Part shown: positions 1 through 7,352 of the stretch, in pieces
How the letters are laid out: every line of letters starts with the position of its first letter
How positions within the stretch are numbered: position 1 is the first letter of the stretch
NCBI GenBank assembly: GCA_021851405.1
Contig: JAJZDW010000032.1
Coordinates: forward strand, 1 to 36,507
Reading direction: 5' to 3'
Length of the DNA stretch: 36,507 nt
Origin: Pseudomonadota bacterium
GTDB taxonomy: Bacteria; Pseudomonadota; Gammaproteobacteria; Steroidobacterales; Steroidobacteraceae
The notes under the pieces: generated by a model
Told to the model about the DNA's origin: nothing
What the model saw: the letters and a program-made list of their open reading frames with translations, nothing else
The model's database searches: none
Made by a program: the position numbers and the translations under genes

Positions 1-1
1 C

Positions 2-93
2 TGGCGGAGAGGGTGGGATTCGAACCCACGAACACCCGTGAAGATGTTACTGGAATTCCAGTCCAGCGCCTTCGACCGCTCGGCCACCTCTCC
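2..93 (-). tRNA. tRNA-Ser (anticodon GGA)
   Basis: On the minus strand this 92-base segment starts with the acceptor strand GGAGAGG and ends with its complement CCTCTCC, a G discriminator and an encoded CCA. The anticodon stem CTGGA/TCCAG encloses the loop CTGGAAT, giving anticodon GGA, which reads UCC and UCU serine codons. A long variable arm (class II tRNA) lies before the T arm with GTTCGAATC, as expected for tRNA-Ser. The gene lies directly downstream of the small lipoprotein gene on the same strand, with its own possible promoter in between. Confidence 0.96.
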
Positions 94-161
94 GCGTCCT
101 GCTCCCCGGCCCTCTCGGCAGGGGTTTATCACGCCCCGTCCGGCACCGAATGGGGGCGCGC

Positions 162-195
162 ATAATACTACGCTCGGCCCGCCACGCCAGACCGA
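162..195 (-). promoter_or_regulatory. Possible promoter of tRNA-Ser
   Basis: On the minus strand a TATTAT box (167-162) is followed by a GC-rich discriminator (GCGCGCCCC), the usual arrangement for stringently controlled stable-RNA promoters. A convincing -35 box is not visible. The leader to the tRNA would be about 60 bases. The tRNA could instead be read from the upstream lipoprotein gene. Confidence 0.35.
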
Positions 196-213
196 CCGCA
201 CGAAATGCCGGAT

Positions 214-507
214 TCAGTCCTTCGGCGCCGGCAGAGGATGCGGCACGACGTAGGACGGCGGCGCATCCAGGCAGGGATCCTTCGCGGTCGGCGGGGGCGG
301 CGTCGGCCCCTTCAGCGCCGGCACCACCAGCGCATTGGCGGTGTTCGGGCTATTCATTCCCGTCGGGATTTTCAACGGCGGCGTACTGCCCGCCATCTGG
401 TAAGGCTGCGGCTTGTGACAGGACTCGGCCGTCACCGCACGCAGTGCATGGCAGCCGGACAACACCGGCAACACCGCGGCAAGAGCCCATGCGGCTCTGA
501 ATTTCAT
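214..507 (-). CDS. Small proline-rich lipoprotein with a BamC-like N-terminal motif
   Basis: The product is 97 residues. A lipoprotein signal peptide ends at the lipobox LSGC with the lipidated Cys at residue 19. The mature part is short, proline-rich and probably unstructured. The segment around residues 43-62 (PPLKIPTGMNSPNTANALVVP) resembles the stretch of BamC that binds BamD (L-x-I/V-P...P...Y-x-V/I-P), but no BamC helix-grip domains follow. The ATG at 507 is chosen over the TTG one codon upstream because AGGAG lies eight bases before it. It follows dapA by about 50 bases on the same strand, the position nlpB/bamC holds in many gammaproteobacteria. That it is lipidated is well supported; any role in the Bam complex is inference from motif and position. 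Confidence 0.72.
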   Translation of the reverse strand: MKFRAAWALAAVLPVLSGCHALRAVTAESCHKPQPYQMAGSTPPLKIPTGMNSPNTANALVVPALKGPTPPPPTAKDPCLDAPPSYVVPHPLPAPKD

Positions 508-558
508 CAACGACTCTCCTCGGCTAATTCATGGTGGCCCGGGCCCGCAAGGGGCCGC

Positions 559-1491
559 TCAGGCCATCTGTCCCGCGGCCCGCAGCGCGGCCAGCACCCC
601 AGGCCAATGGGACTCGGACAATTCCGTCAGCGGCAGCCGGATCCCCAGACTGATCCGCCCCAACTGCGCCAGGGCCCATTTGACCGGAATGGGGTTGGCC
701 TCGAGAAACAGCGCCTGGTGCAACCCCTGCAAGGGTGAGTCCAGACGCACCGCCGCAGTGGCATCGCCGCGCAGCGCCGCCGCGACCATCTCGGACATCG
801 CTCTCGGCGCGACGTTCGCACTCACCGAAATCACCCCACGCGCCCCGGCAAGGATCGCTTCCCGGGCCGTCGCATCATCCCCGCTCAGCACGAGGAATCC
901 GTCCCGGCTCGAGGCGAGGATCTGCCGCACCCGCTCGGCGCCCGGTACCGCCTCTTTGACCGCGACGATGCCGGGGAGTTGCGAGAGCCGCCCGGTCGTC
1001 GCCGGGAGCATGTCCACGGCGGTGCGGGCCGGGACATTATAAAGAATCAAGGGCTTGGTCGCCGCCTCAGCCACCGCCGCGAAATGCCGGTAGAGCCCTT
1101 CCTGCGTCGGGCGATTGTAGGCAGGCGTCACCACCAGCAGCGCATCGATCGGCAGGCGCGCCAAATTGCGCGCACGCGCCACCGTCGCCGCCGTACTGCT
1201 CGAGCCGGCACCGACCACGACCGCGATCCGGCCCGCGCTGCGCGCGCAGGTCCGCTCGGTGAGTTCGACGAGCTCATGCTCCTCGAGCGTCGCGGACTCC
1301 CCCGTGGTCCCCCCAATCACCACGCCGCGCGTGCCGCTGTCGATGTGCCAGTCGATCAGTCGATCCCAGGCCTCGACATCCACCGCGCCATCGCTCGCCA
1401 TGGGCGTGACGATCGCGACGAGACTTCCGGTGAAAGTGTCAGCGATGCCGCGACGGTCTGCCGCGGGCGTTGCAGGCGGGCTCAAGGGCAT
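559..1491 (-). CDS. dapA: 4-hydroxy-tetrahydrodipicolinate synthase
   Basis: The enzyme condenses pyruvate with L-aspartate semialdehyde in the lysine and diaminopimelate pathway in the cytoplasm. The 310-residue product carries the family signatures in order: FTGSLVAIVTPM near the N terminus, GTTGES with the Thr pair that relays protons, YNVPARTAVD with the catalytic Tyr and substrate-binding Arg, and the Schiff-base Lys in AVKEAV. The open frame extends upstream to 1647, but the ATG at 1491 fits the family and lies about 30 bases after a good -10 box. Even so it keeps about 20 extra N-terminal residues relative to the usual 290-295. It is divergent from gcvR, as in other gammaproteobacteria. 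Confidence 0.96.
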   Translation of the reverse strand: MPLSPPATPAADRRGIADTFTGSLVAIVTPMASDGAVDVEAWDRLIDWHIDSGTRGVVIGGTTGESATLEEHELVELTERTCARSAGRIAVVVGAGSSSTAATVARARNLARLPIDALLVVTPAYNRPTQEGLYRHFAAVAEAATKPLILYNVPARTAVDMLPATTGRLSQLPGIVAVKEAVPGAERVRQILASSRDGFLVLSGDDATAREAILAGARGVISVSANVAPRAMSEMVAAALRGDATAAVRLDSPLQGLHQALFLEANPIPVKWALAQLGRISLGIRLPLTELSESHWPGVLAALRAAGQMA

Positions 1492-1529
1492 CTTCGATCG
1501 TGAGGTAGGGCGTATGGGGCCGGGCCGGA

Positions 1530-1558
1530 AGTATATCTGCTCTGGAGCGGATTGATCA
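1530..1558 (-). promoter_or_regulatory. Probable dapA promoter
   Basis: On the minus strand TATACT (1535-1530) is a near-consensus -10 box. A weak -35 (TGATCA) lies 17 bases upstream. Transcription would start near 1523 and give a leader of about 32 bases to the ATG at 1491, which supports that start. Confidence 0.5.
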
Positions 1559-1743
1559 GCGTCCTGCGCGCACCGCGACCTCGCCAACAGCAGCGGCGCA
1601 GGCCACCCGAAACTGTATTTATCCACAGCTTCCGCAGCACGTTGCACGGCACACGGTGGAGCGCGCTGGGCGATGAGCGAGCCTGGCGGCTGACCTCACT
1701 GCATCGCAGGATGCCCGCCGGCCCGTACGTTCACGTCCAGAAC

Positions 1744-1770
1744 TTGCGAGCACTGGGGCGGCTGTATAAA
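1744..1770 (+). promoter_or_regulatory. Possible promoter reading toward gcvR
   Basis: TTGCGA (1744-1749) and TATAAA (1765-1770) are separated by 15 bases, slightly short of optimal, in the only AT-rich patch of the dapA-gcvR gap. A start near 1778 would give a leader of about 265 bases before gcvR. Confidence 0.35.
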
Positions 1771-1777
1771 AATTCAG

Positions 1778-2042
1778 ATTACTGAAAACCGCGACCGCCC
1801 AGCAAGCAGACGGTGAGGCGCGTAGCGGCTCCGAGGCGTCATTCGGTCCAGCCGAGGGCGGCACGTCCGAGCGCCGAGCGGCGCGAGCTGAAGGGAGAGT
1901 CCCTGAAGGGACCGAGGCCGGGCGCGTACGGTGAGGAACCGCTGAGCGCAGAGACCCGCTGGGGTGCGCATGCCGGCCCCGCCTCTCTCCTGCGGGCGGT
2001 CGCCAGCGCCCTGCGCTCCCGGTACACTCAGCAGCCAAGCCA
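1778..2042 (+). other. Hairpin-rich leader or small RNA candidate between dapA and gcvR
   Basis: No convincing gene lies in this stretch. It contains four consecutive local hairpins: 1871-1884 (GCGCC/GGCGC), 1899-1912 (GTCCC/GGGAC, loop TGAA), 1929-1941 (CGGT/ACCG, loop GAGGA) and 1946-1969 (GCGC...ACCC/GGGT...GCGC). I could not match it to a known riboswitch; in particular the glycine aptamer core is not present. High GC content makes chance hairpins common, so this is a candidate only. Confidence 0.3.
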
Positions 2043-2597
2043 ATGAGCTCCGCACCCACAGACACGATGAAGCAGCATCTGGCCGTTTCGGCAATCGGCA
2101 GCGACAGAACCGGGATGGTCCACGAGCTGACCCGGGTGATCAGCGATTGCGGGGGTAACATCACCGAGAGCCGCATGGTGGCGCTCGGGGCGGAATTCGC
2201 AATGCTGCTGCTCATCTCGGGCAACTGGCATGCGCTCGCCAAGCTCGAATCCGAACTGACCCGCCTCGCCGGGACCGGCACGTTCAGCGTGCACATGAAG
2301 CGCACCGAGCCGCGCCCGTCGCGCACCGACATGTTGCCGTACTCGATCGACGTCGTCAGCCTCGATCAGGGCGGCATCGTCGCCGGACTCTCGGGATTCT
2401 TCGCCAGTCGTGGCATCGACATCGCCGAGGTATCGACCCGCAGCTATCCGGCCGCCCACACCGGCGCGCCGATGTTCTCCGTACAGATGATCGTCAACGT
2501 ACCGAGCCGCATCCACATGGCGCACCTGCGTGAGGAATTCATGGACTACTGCGACTCGCTCAATCTGGATGCCATTCTCGAACCGGTGAAATCCTGA
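2043..2597 (+). CDS. gcvR: Glycine cleavage system transcriptional repressor, GcvR-type (two ACT domains)
   Basis: The 184-residue protein has two ACT domains, about residues 10-85 (LAVSAIGSDRTGMVHELTRV, then GGNITESRM) and 98-178 (SIDVVSLDQGGIVAGLSGFFASRGIDIAEV). In E. coli GcvR has this architecture and binds GcvA to repress the glycine cleavage operon in the absence of glycine. There is no DNA-binding domain, in line with action through a partner. The gene stops three bases before bcp, and the dapA-gcvR-bcp order is typical of gammaproteobacteria. The ATG at 2043 has no strong Shine-Dalgarno sequence; a second in-frame ATG at 2067 is possible. Family assignment is firm, the exact target is inferred. 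Confidence 0.88.
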   Translation: MSSAPTDTMKQHLAVSAIGSDRTGMVHELTRVISDCGGNITESRMVALGAEFAMLLLISGNWHALAKLESELTRLAGTGTFSVHMKRTEPRPSRTDMLPYSIDVVSLDQGGIVAGLSGFFASRGIDIAEVSTRSYPAAHTGAPMFSVQMIVNVPSRIHMAHLREEFMDYCDSLNLDAILEPVKS

Positions 2598-2600
2598 CCG

Positions 2601-3068
2601 ATGGCCAACATTGAAGTCGGAACCAAGGTTCCTGATTTTTCCCTACCCGCCACGGACGGCGAGACGTTCACGCTCAAGGGTGCAGCCGGCACAGCGCTCG
2701 TAATCTACTTCTACCCCAAGGACATGACCTCGGGATGCACTCGAGAATCCCAGGACTTCCGTGATCTGCATGGCGCCTTCATCAAGGCCGGCGTGCGGAT
2801 CGTCGGCATCTCGCGCGACAGCCTCGCCTCGCACGAGAAGTTCAAGAACAAGGAGCAGCTGCCCTTTGCGCTGCTGTCCGATGCGCACGAGCAGGTGTGC
2901 AAGCTCTTCGACGTGATCCGCGAGAAGAGCCTCTACGGGCGCAAATACCTTGGTATCGACCGCAGCACCTTCCTGATCGACAAGCGCGGCGTGCTGCGCC
3001 GGGAATGGCGCAAGGTGAAGGTGCCCGGGCATGCAGAAGAAGTCCTCGAAGCGGCACGTGCGCTCTGA
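2601..3068 (+). CDS. bcp: Thioredoxin-dependent peroxiredoxin (BCP/PrxQ)
   Basis: This 155-residue cytoplasmic thiol peroxidase reduces hydrogen and organic peroxides with thioredoxin as donor. The peroxidatic Cys is residue 46 in YFYPKDMTSGCTRESQDF. The resolving Cys that E. coli Bcp carries five residues later is replaced (Ser at that position in GCTRESQ), so either Cys100 (EQVCKLF) takes that role or the enzyme works by a one-Cys mechanism, as known for part of the PrxQ group. The ATG lies three bases after gcvR, so the two are probably co-transcribed. Confidence 0.93.
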   Translation: MANIEVGTKVPDFSLPATDGETFTLKGAAGTALVIYFYPKDMTSGCTRESQDFRDLHGAFIKAGVRIVGISRDSLASHEKFKNKEQLPFALLSDAHEQVCKLFDVIREKSLYGRKYLGIDRSTFLIDKRGVLRREWRKVKVPGHAEEVLEAARAL

Positions 3069-3102
3069 GTCGCAGAGCGCCACGGGCCGCAGCGCCGCCA
3101 CG

Positions 3103-4533
3103 ATGACTGCGCACGCAGACGGCAAATCGCGACAACACCGAGCACGGCGCGTGTTCGTGCTCGACACGAACGTGCTGATGCACGACCCGACCTGCATCTT
3201 CCGCTTCGAAGAGCACGACGTGTATCTGCCCATGGTCGTGCTCGAGGAGCTCGACGCACACAAGAAGGGCATGTCAGAGGCCTCGCGCAACGTGCGCCAG
3301 GCGAGCCGCTTCCTCGATGACATCATCCGCGGCGCCACCCAGGAGCAGATCGAGCACGGCCTGGCGCTGCCGAGCAGCTACAGCGGCAACCACGGCACGC
3401 ATCCCAGTTCCGGGCGACTGTACTTCCAGACACGCCCGACGGCGAGCGTCGCGCCGGCGCTGCAGGTCGCGGGCAACGACAGCGCGATCCTCGCCCAGAC
3501 GCTCAGCCTGCAGCGTGACCTGCCCGATGCGACCGTGATCCTCGTCTCCAAGGACATCAACCTGCGCATCAAGGCGGCGGTGCTCGGGGTGAACGTCGAG
3601 GATTATTACAGCGACAAGACCCTTGATGATGCCGACGTGCTGTTTGGCGGCATGAGCGCGCTGCCGGCGGATTTCTGGGAACGCCACGGCCAGGACATGC
3701 GCTCGTGGAAAGAAGGGGAGCGCACCTTCTACGAGATCAAGGGCCCTGCGGTCGGCGAGTGGCAGCTCAATCAGGGTCTCTACGAGGCCGCCGATCAGGG
3801 GATCGAGGGGATCGTGCGGCACATCGAGGGCGAGCGGGCGGTCATCGAGCTGCTGCGCGATCACCGCAGCGAGCGGCATGCGCTCTGGGGCATCAGCGCG
3901 CGCAATCGCGAGCAGAACTTCGCGCTCAATCTGCTGATGGACCCGGAAATCGATTTCGTGAGCATGCTCGGGCCGGCCGGCACGGGCAAGACGCTGCTGA
4001 CGCTCGCCGCCGGACTGATGCAGACGCTCGAGAGCAACCGCTTCGCCGAAATCATCATGACGCGCGTGACGATCCCGCTCGGTGAGGACATTGGATTCCT
4101 GCCCGGGACCGAGGAGGAGAAGATGGAGCCTTGGATGGGCGCGCTGATGGACAACCTCGAGGTGCTCACCGGCAGCCAGGAAGGCGGCAATTGGGGCCGG
4201 GCCGCGACCCAGGACCTGCTGCGCAACCGCATCAAGATCCGCTCCCTGAATTTCATGCGAGGCCGCACCTTCCTGAATCGCTTCGTGATTCTCGATGAGG
4301 CGCAGAACCTGACCCCGAAGCAGATGAAGGCGCTGATCACCCGGGCCGGACCCGGCACGAAGCTCGCCTGTCTCGGCAACGTCGCGCAGATCGACACGCC
4401 CTACCTGACCGAGACGACCTCTGGCCTCACCTATGCCGTGAGCCGCTTCCGGGGGTGGGCCCACTCCGGGCACGTCACGCTGGTGCGGGGCGAGCGCTCG
4501 CGCCTGGCGGATTTTGCCTCGGACATCCTGTAA
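3103..4533 (+). CDS. PIN domain-PhoH ATPase fusion protein (PhoH2/YlaK type)
   Basis: The 476-residue product joins an N-terminal PIN nuclease domain (VFVLDTNVLMHDP, Asp21; the acidic LEELD motif follows) to a C-terminal PhoH NTPase domain. The NTPase has Walker A GPAGTGKT at residues 290-297 and a Walker B region FVILDEAQNLTPKQM. Studied PhoH2 proteins unwind and cleave RNA in an ATP-dependent way; whether this one does is inferred. The frame is open upstream to an ATG at 3031 inside bcp. I prefer 3103 because it avoids a 38-base overlap and the extra 24 residues are low-complexity, although neither start has a clear ribosome site. It follows bcp as in Pseudomonas. Confidence 0.9.
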   Translation: MTAHADGKSRQHRARRVFVLDTNVLMHDPTCIFRFEEHDVYLPMVVLEELDAHKKGMSEASRNVRQASRFLDDIIRGATQEQIEHGLALPSSYSGNHGTHPSSGRLYFQTRPTASVAPALQVAGNDSAILAQTLSLQRDLPDATVILVSKDINLRIKAAVLGVNVEDYYSDKTLDDADVLFGGMSALPADFWERHGQDMRSWKEGERTFYEIKGPAVGEWQLNQGLYEAADQGIEGIVRHIEGERAVIELLRDHRSERHALWGISARNREQNFALNLLMDPEIDFVSMLGPAGTGKTLLTLAAGLMQTLESNRFAEIIMTRVTIPLGEDIGFLPGTEEEKMEPWMGALMDNLEVLTGSQEGGNWGRAATQDLLRNRIKIRSLNFMRGRTFLNRFVILDEAQNLTPKQMKALITRAGPGTKLACLGNVAQIDTPYLTETTSGLTYAVSRFRGWAHSGHVTLVRGERSRLADFASDIL

Positions 4534-4604
4534 GCTGCCGCCCCCTGCCGGCACGCGGTTCCGCGGCTGAAGAAATGCACGTTTCTGTTCGTAAAGGGAA
4601 ACCC

Positions 4605-6134
4605 ATGGGCGCCGTCCGAGGTCCAAGCTGTATGCGCTTGCTCGTATGGATTGTGCTGGCTGCCTTCGTCAATGCGGCGGTGGCGGCCCCCGCCGATGTC
4701 CCGCCCCCGCTGCCGCCGATTCCCCTCACCACCGACCTGCCCTCGGCGATCGACTCGCAGCTGCCGGCGCTCGGCAGCGAGGCGACTGTCGCGCTGACGC
4801 CGCGCGAGCAGTACCAGATCGGCTACTCGATGACGCTGCAGATGCGCGCGCAGCATCAGCTGCTCGAGGACCCCGAGGTCGAGGAGTACCTCAACGCGAT
4901 CGGCAAGCGCCTGGCGGCCCAGAGCGACAAGGGCGCCAAGCAGTTCCACTATTTCTGCGTGAACACCCCGGTGGTGAACTCCTTCGCCGCGCCGGGGGAC
5001 TTCGTCTTCATCAATTCCGGCCTGATCGTCTTCACCCAGACCGAGTCGGAGCTGGCGGCCGTCATGGCGCACGAAACGGCGCATGAGACCCAGAACCACA
5101 TCGCCCGCAAACTGCTGAACGCCCACAAGGCCAGCATCGAGTCGCTCGCGGCCATGCTCGGCACCATCCTGCTCGGGGCGGCCAGCGGCAGCGGCCAGGC
5201 CATCGAGGGCGGCATCGTCGCCTCGCAGGGACTCGCCGCCCAGGAGCAGATCGACTACAGCCGCAGCGTGGAAGAGGAAGCCGACCGCGTCGGCATCGAA
5301 TACCTGGCGGCGGCGGGCTTCGATCCCGAGGCGATGGCCGACATCTTCCAGAAGATGATGCGCTTAGAGGGCATCCAGGACAGCTGGGTGCCGGCGGTGC
5401 TGATCGGTCACCCGATCACCGTCGATCGCATTGCCCAGGCCCGTGCGCGCGCCGCGCAGTTTCCGCCCACACCGAACACCAGCTCGCCGGATTACTACAT
5501 CATCAAAGAGCGCGTGCGCGTGCTCACCGCACCCTCCTCGGACAACCTGGTGCGGTATTATTCCGGGCGCATGGCGCGCGGCCACGCCGGCATCGGCATG
5601 CAGTACGGCTACGGCCTGGCGCTCATGCGCGCCAACCACGCGCACCGCGCGGTGCGCATGTTCGCGAAGCTGCTCGCTGCGCATCCCGATCTGCACCTGC
5701 TCTACACCGCGCTCGGCCAGGCTCAGGCGCAGGCCGGTGAGATGCACCAGGCACTCGCCACCTTCGCCATCGCCAAGCGGCTCTTCCCGCTCAACGTGCC
5801 GGTCACCGTGCGCTATGCGCAGACTCTGATGCTCGACCACAAGGACGCTCAGGCGCACCGGATGCTGCTGAATCTGTTCAACCTAGTCGACCCGACACCG
5901 CGCGAGATTGCCCTCACGGCACGCGCGGCGAGCGCTGCCGGGGATCTCGGCGATGCCTACTACTACATGGGCGAATACCAGCTGCGCCAGGGCAATCTGC
6001 CGCTTGCGATCAAGCAGTACCAGATCGCCCTCGGCATGCCGAATCTGAATTACGTGCAGCGCCAGCGCATCAGCGCGCGCATGGAAGAAGTGAAGGATTA
6101 CCTGGAGCGTGCCGAGGCGCGCCACCGAAGTTAA
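4605..6134 (+). CDS. bepA: Periplasmic M48 metalloprotease with TPR repeats, BepA-like
   Basis: The 509-residue protein starts with a signal peptide (MRLLVWIVLAAFVNAAVAAP, preceded by nine residues). An M48 domain follows with zinc motif HETAH at residues 156-160 and a third ligand Glu near residue 223 in VEEEADRVG. The C-terminal half carries TPR-like helices (HRAVRMFAKLL, QALATFAIAKRLFP, LAIKQYQIAL). BepA in E. coli (487 residues) is a periplasmic chaperone-protease that promotes maturation of LptD and degrades stalled beta-barrel proteins. ATG 4605 is chosen because AAGGGA lies at correct spacing; ATG 4575 is an alternative. It follows the PhoH gene, matching the Pseudomonas neighbourhood, and precedes mlaA, another envelope gene. 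Confidence 0.9.
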   Translation: MGAVRGPSCMRLLVWIVLAAFVNAAVAAPADVPPPLPPIPLTTDLPSAIDSQLPALGSEATVALTPREQYQIGYSMTLQMRAQHQLLEDPEVEEYLNAIGKRLAAQSDKGAKQFHYFCVNTPVVNSFAAPGDFVFINSGLIVFTQTESELAAVMAHETAHETQNHIARKLLNAHKASIESLAAMLGTILLGAASGSGQAIEGGIVASQGLAAQEQIDYSRSVEEEADRVGIEYLAAAGFDPEAMADIFQKMMRLEGIQDSWVPAVLIGHPITVDRIAQARARAAQFPPTPNTSSPDYYIIKERVRVLTAPSSDNLVRYYSGRMARGHAGIGMQYGYGLALMRANHAHRAVRMFAKLLAAHPDLHLLYTALGQAQAQAGEMHQALATFAIAKRLFPLNVPVTVRYAQTLMLDHKDAQAHRMLLNLFNLVDPTPREIALTARAASAAGDLGDAYYYMGEYQLRQGNLPLAIKQYQIALGMPNLNYVQRQRISARMEEVKDYLERAEARHRS

Positions 6135-6145
6135 GCGGCCGGCAG

Positions 6146-6162
6146 GCCGCCCGCGGGGCGGC
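6146..6162. repeat. GC hairpin between bepA and mlaA
   Basis: GCCGCCC and GGGCGGC form a seven-base-pair stem around GCG, starting 12 bases after the bepA stop. No T-run follows on either strand, so a Rho-independent terminator is not supported; it may slow transcription or protect the 3' end. Confidence 0.4.
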
Positions 6163-6183
6163 GTCGGGACCGGATCATTGGGC

Positions 6184-6192
6184 TGCTACAAT
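6184..6192 (+). promoter_or_regulatory. Extended -10 promoter of mlaA
   Basis: TGCTACAAT combines a TG-n extension with a TACAAT -10 box; no good -35 is seen, as is usual for extended -10 promoters. A start near 6199 would lie after the ATG at 6191, which supports the ATG at 6221 as the mlaA start. Confidence 0.5.
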
Positions 6193-6220
6193 GCGTGTTT
6201 GCATCGCGCACGGATACGTC

Positions 6221-6967
6221 ATGGAAAAAAACGGCAAGAAACTCGCGCTTCTGTCCCTCGCTGTCGTCTCGCTCACGCTGTTCGGCTGTGCCGCCGTGCC
6301 GCGCGCCGAGCGCGACCCGCGCGATCCTTGGCAGCGGATGAACCGCGCGACCTTCCACTTCGACATGCAGTTCTACCAGCACGTTGCCACCCCGGTGGCC
6401 CGCACCTACGTGCGCGTCGTACCGCATCCGCTGCGCACCGGCATCAGCAACTTCTTCGCCAACCTGACCTATCCGACGGTCATCGTGAACGCCCTGCTGC
6501 AGGGAAAGCTGAGGAATTTCGTGGTCGACTCCGGGCGCTTCATCGTCAATTCGACCGTCGGCATCGGTGGACTGCTCGATCCGGCCTCGCACCTGGACAT
6601 GCCGCCGGAGGATCGCGACTTCGGGCAGACGTTCGGCAAGTGGGGCGTCGGCACCGGACCGTATCTGGTCCTGCCGTTCCTCGGTCCCTCGGACCTGCGC
6701 GATACGTTCGGCATGGTCCCAGCCGAATACACCGATCCGCTGCACTACGTGCAGAACACCTGGGCCGACTGGGGCACCCGCGGCGCCGGATTGCTCAATA
6801 CCGATGCGCAGATGCAGCCGACCATCCATCTGATGTTCCAGTCGCTCGACCCGTACACGTTCACCCGCCACGCCTACCTTTCGCAGCGGCAGTTCATGGT
6901 CAAGGGTGAAGCCGGCCAGAGCGCCGCTGAGGATGAGTTGAAGGCGCTACAGAGCGGCAACAACTGA
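6221..6967 (+). CDS. mlaA: Outer-membrane lipoprotein MlaA (VacJ)
   Basis: The 248-residue product has a lipoprotein signal ending at LFGC with Cys23, followed by the MlaA core: RDPRDPWQRMNRATFHFD, PVARTYVRVVPHPLRTGISNFFANL, and the GxGPYLVLPFLGPSDLRDTFG signature. MlaA sits in the outer membrane next to porins and removes mislocalised phospholipids from the outer leaflet, passing them to MlaC. An upstream in-frame ATG at 6191 overlaps the likely -10 box and was rejected. mlaA here is on the opposite strand to, and converges on, the rest of the mla genes, which complete the pathway within this window. Confidence 0.95.
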   Translation: MEKNGKKLALLSLAVVSLTLFGCAAVPRAERDPRDPWQRMNRATFHFDMQFYQHVATPVARTYVRVVPHPLRTGISNFFANLTYPTVIVNALLQGKLRNFVVDSGRFIVNSTVGIGGLLDPASHLDMPPEDRDFGQTFGKWGVGTGPYLVLPFLGPSDLRDTFGMVPAEYTDPLHYVQNTWADWGTRGAGLLNTDAQMQPTIHLMFQSLDPYTFTRHAYLSQRQFMVKGEAGQSAAEDELKALQSGNN

Positions 6968-7011
6968 CCGCGCCCATGGGGGGCGGTCTGGGGCTGCGTG
7001 CAGGCGCGGCC

Positions 7012-7344
7012 TCAGACGCCCTGCTGCAGCATCCCGTCGACCGAGCTGATGCGCGCCAGGCGCAAAAGATCGTCGGGCAGCCGCTCGAAATGCAGCGCCT
7101 TGCCGGCGCGACGGGCCTCGGCCAGCCAGTCAAGCAGCACCGCCAGACCCGCGCTGTCGGCCTGACGGATCTCCCCGCAATCGATGACGAATGACTTCGC
7201 CGCCGCACGCTGAGCATTGAGCCCGAGCGTGCGGGCGCGCCTGGCGGTGGCGAACGTCAGGGCCCCGCGCACCGCGCAGCGCTCCGGGGAGCTGACGGTG
7301 AACTCGAACGCCCCACCCTTCGCATTGCTCGTGCCGCCGGCCAT
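7012..7344 (-). CDS. mlaB: STAS-domain protein of the Mla transporter
   Basis: This 110-residue cytoplasmic protein is a single STAS domain. The characteristic loop IDCGEIRQADSAGLAVLLDWL carries the conserved D-S-A-G at the start of a helix. MlaB binds the MlaF ATPase and is needed for assembly and activity of the inner-membrane complex. It is the last gene of the minus-strand mla operon, eight bases after mlaC, and its stop faces the mlaA stop 44 bases away. Sequence similarity is modest, as is normal for MlaB, so the call rests on the STAS loop and position. Confidence 0.88.
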   Translation of the reverse strand: MAGGTSNAKGGAFEFTVSSPERCAVRGALTFATARRARTLGLNAQRAAAKSFVIDCGEIRQADSAGLAVLLDWLAEARRAGKALHFERLPDDLLRLARISSVDGMLQQGV

Positions 7345-7352
7345 GGGTGCGC

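Noticed and set aside
1492-1647. N-terminal extension of dapA
   Set aside because: The added residues are unlike the family and would place the start upstream of a good -10 box at 1535-1530.
1871-1969. Glycine riboswitch before gcvR
   Set aside because: The leader has GGAGAG-like text, but the conserved aptamer core and the second aptamer are missing.
1619-2332. Minus-strand 237-codon frame across the dapA-gcvR gap
   Set aside because: It overlaps half of gcvR in antisense and has no similarity or ribosome site that I can see.
3274-4626. A 450-codon open frame on the minus strand
   Set aside because: It is antisense to the PIN-PhoH gene, whose motifs are clear; the reverse frame has none.
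6146-6162. Rho-independent terminator after bepA
   Set aside because: The stem is strong but neither side has a T-run.
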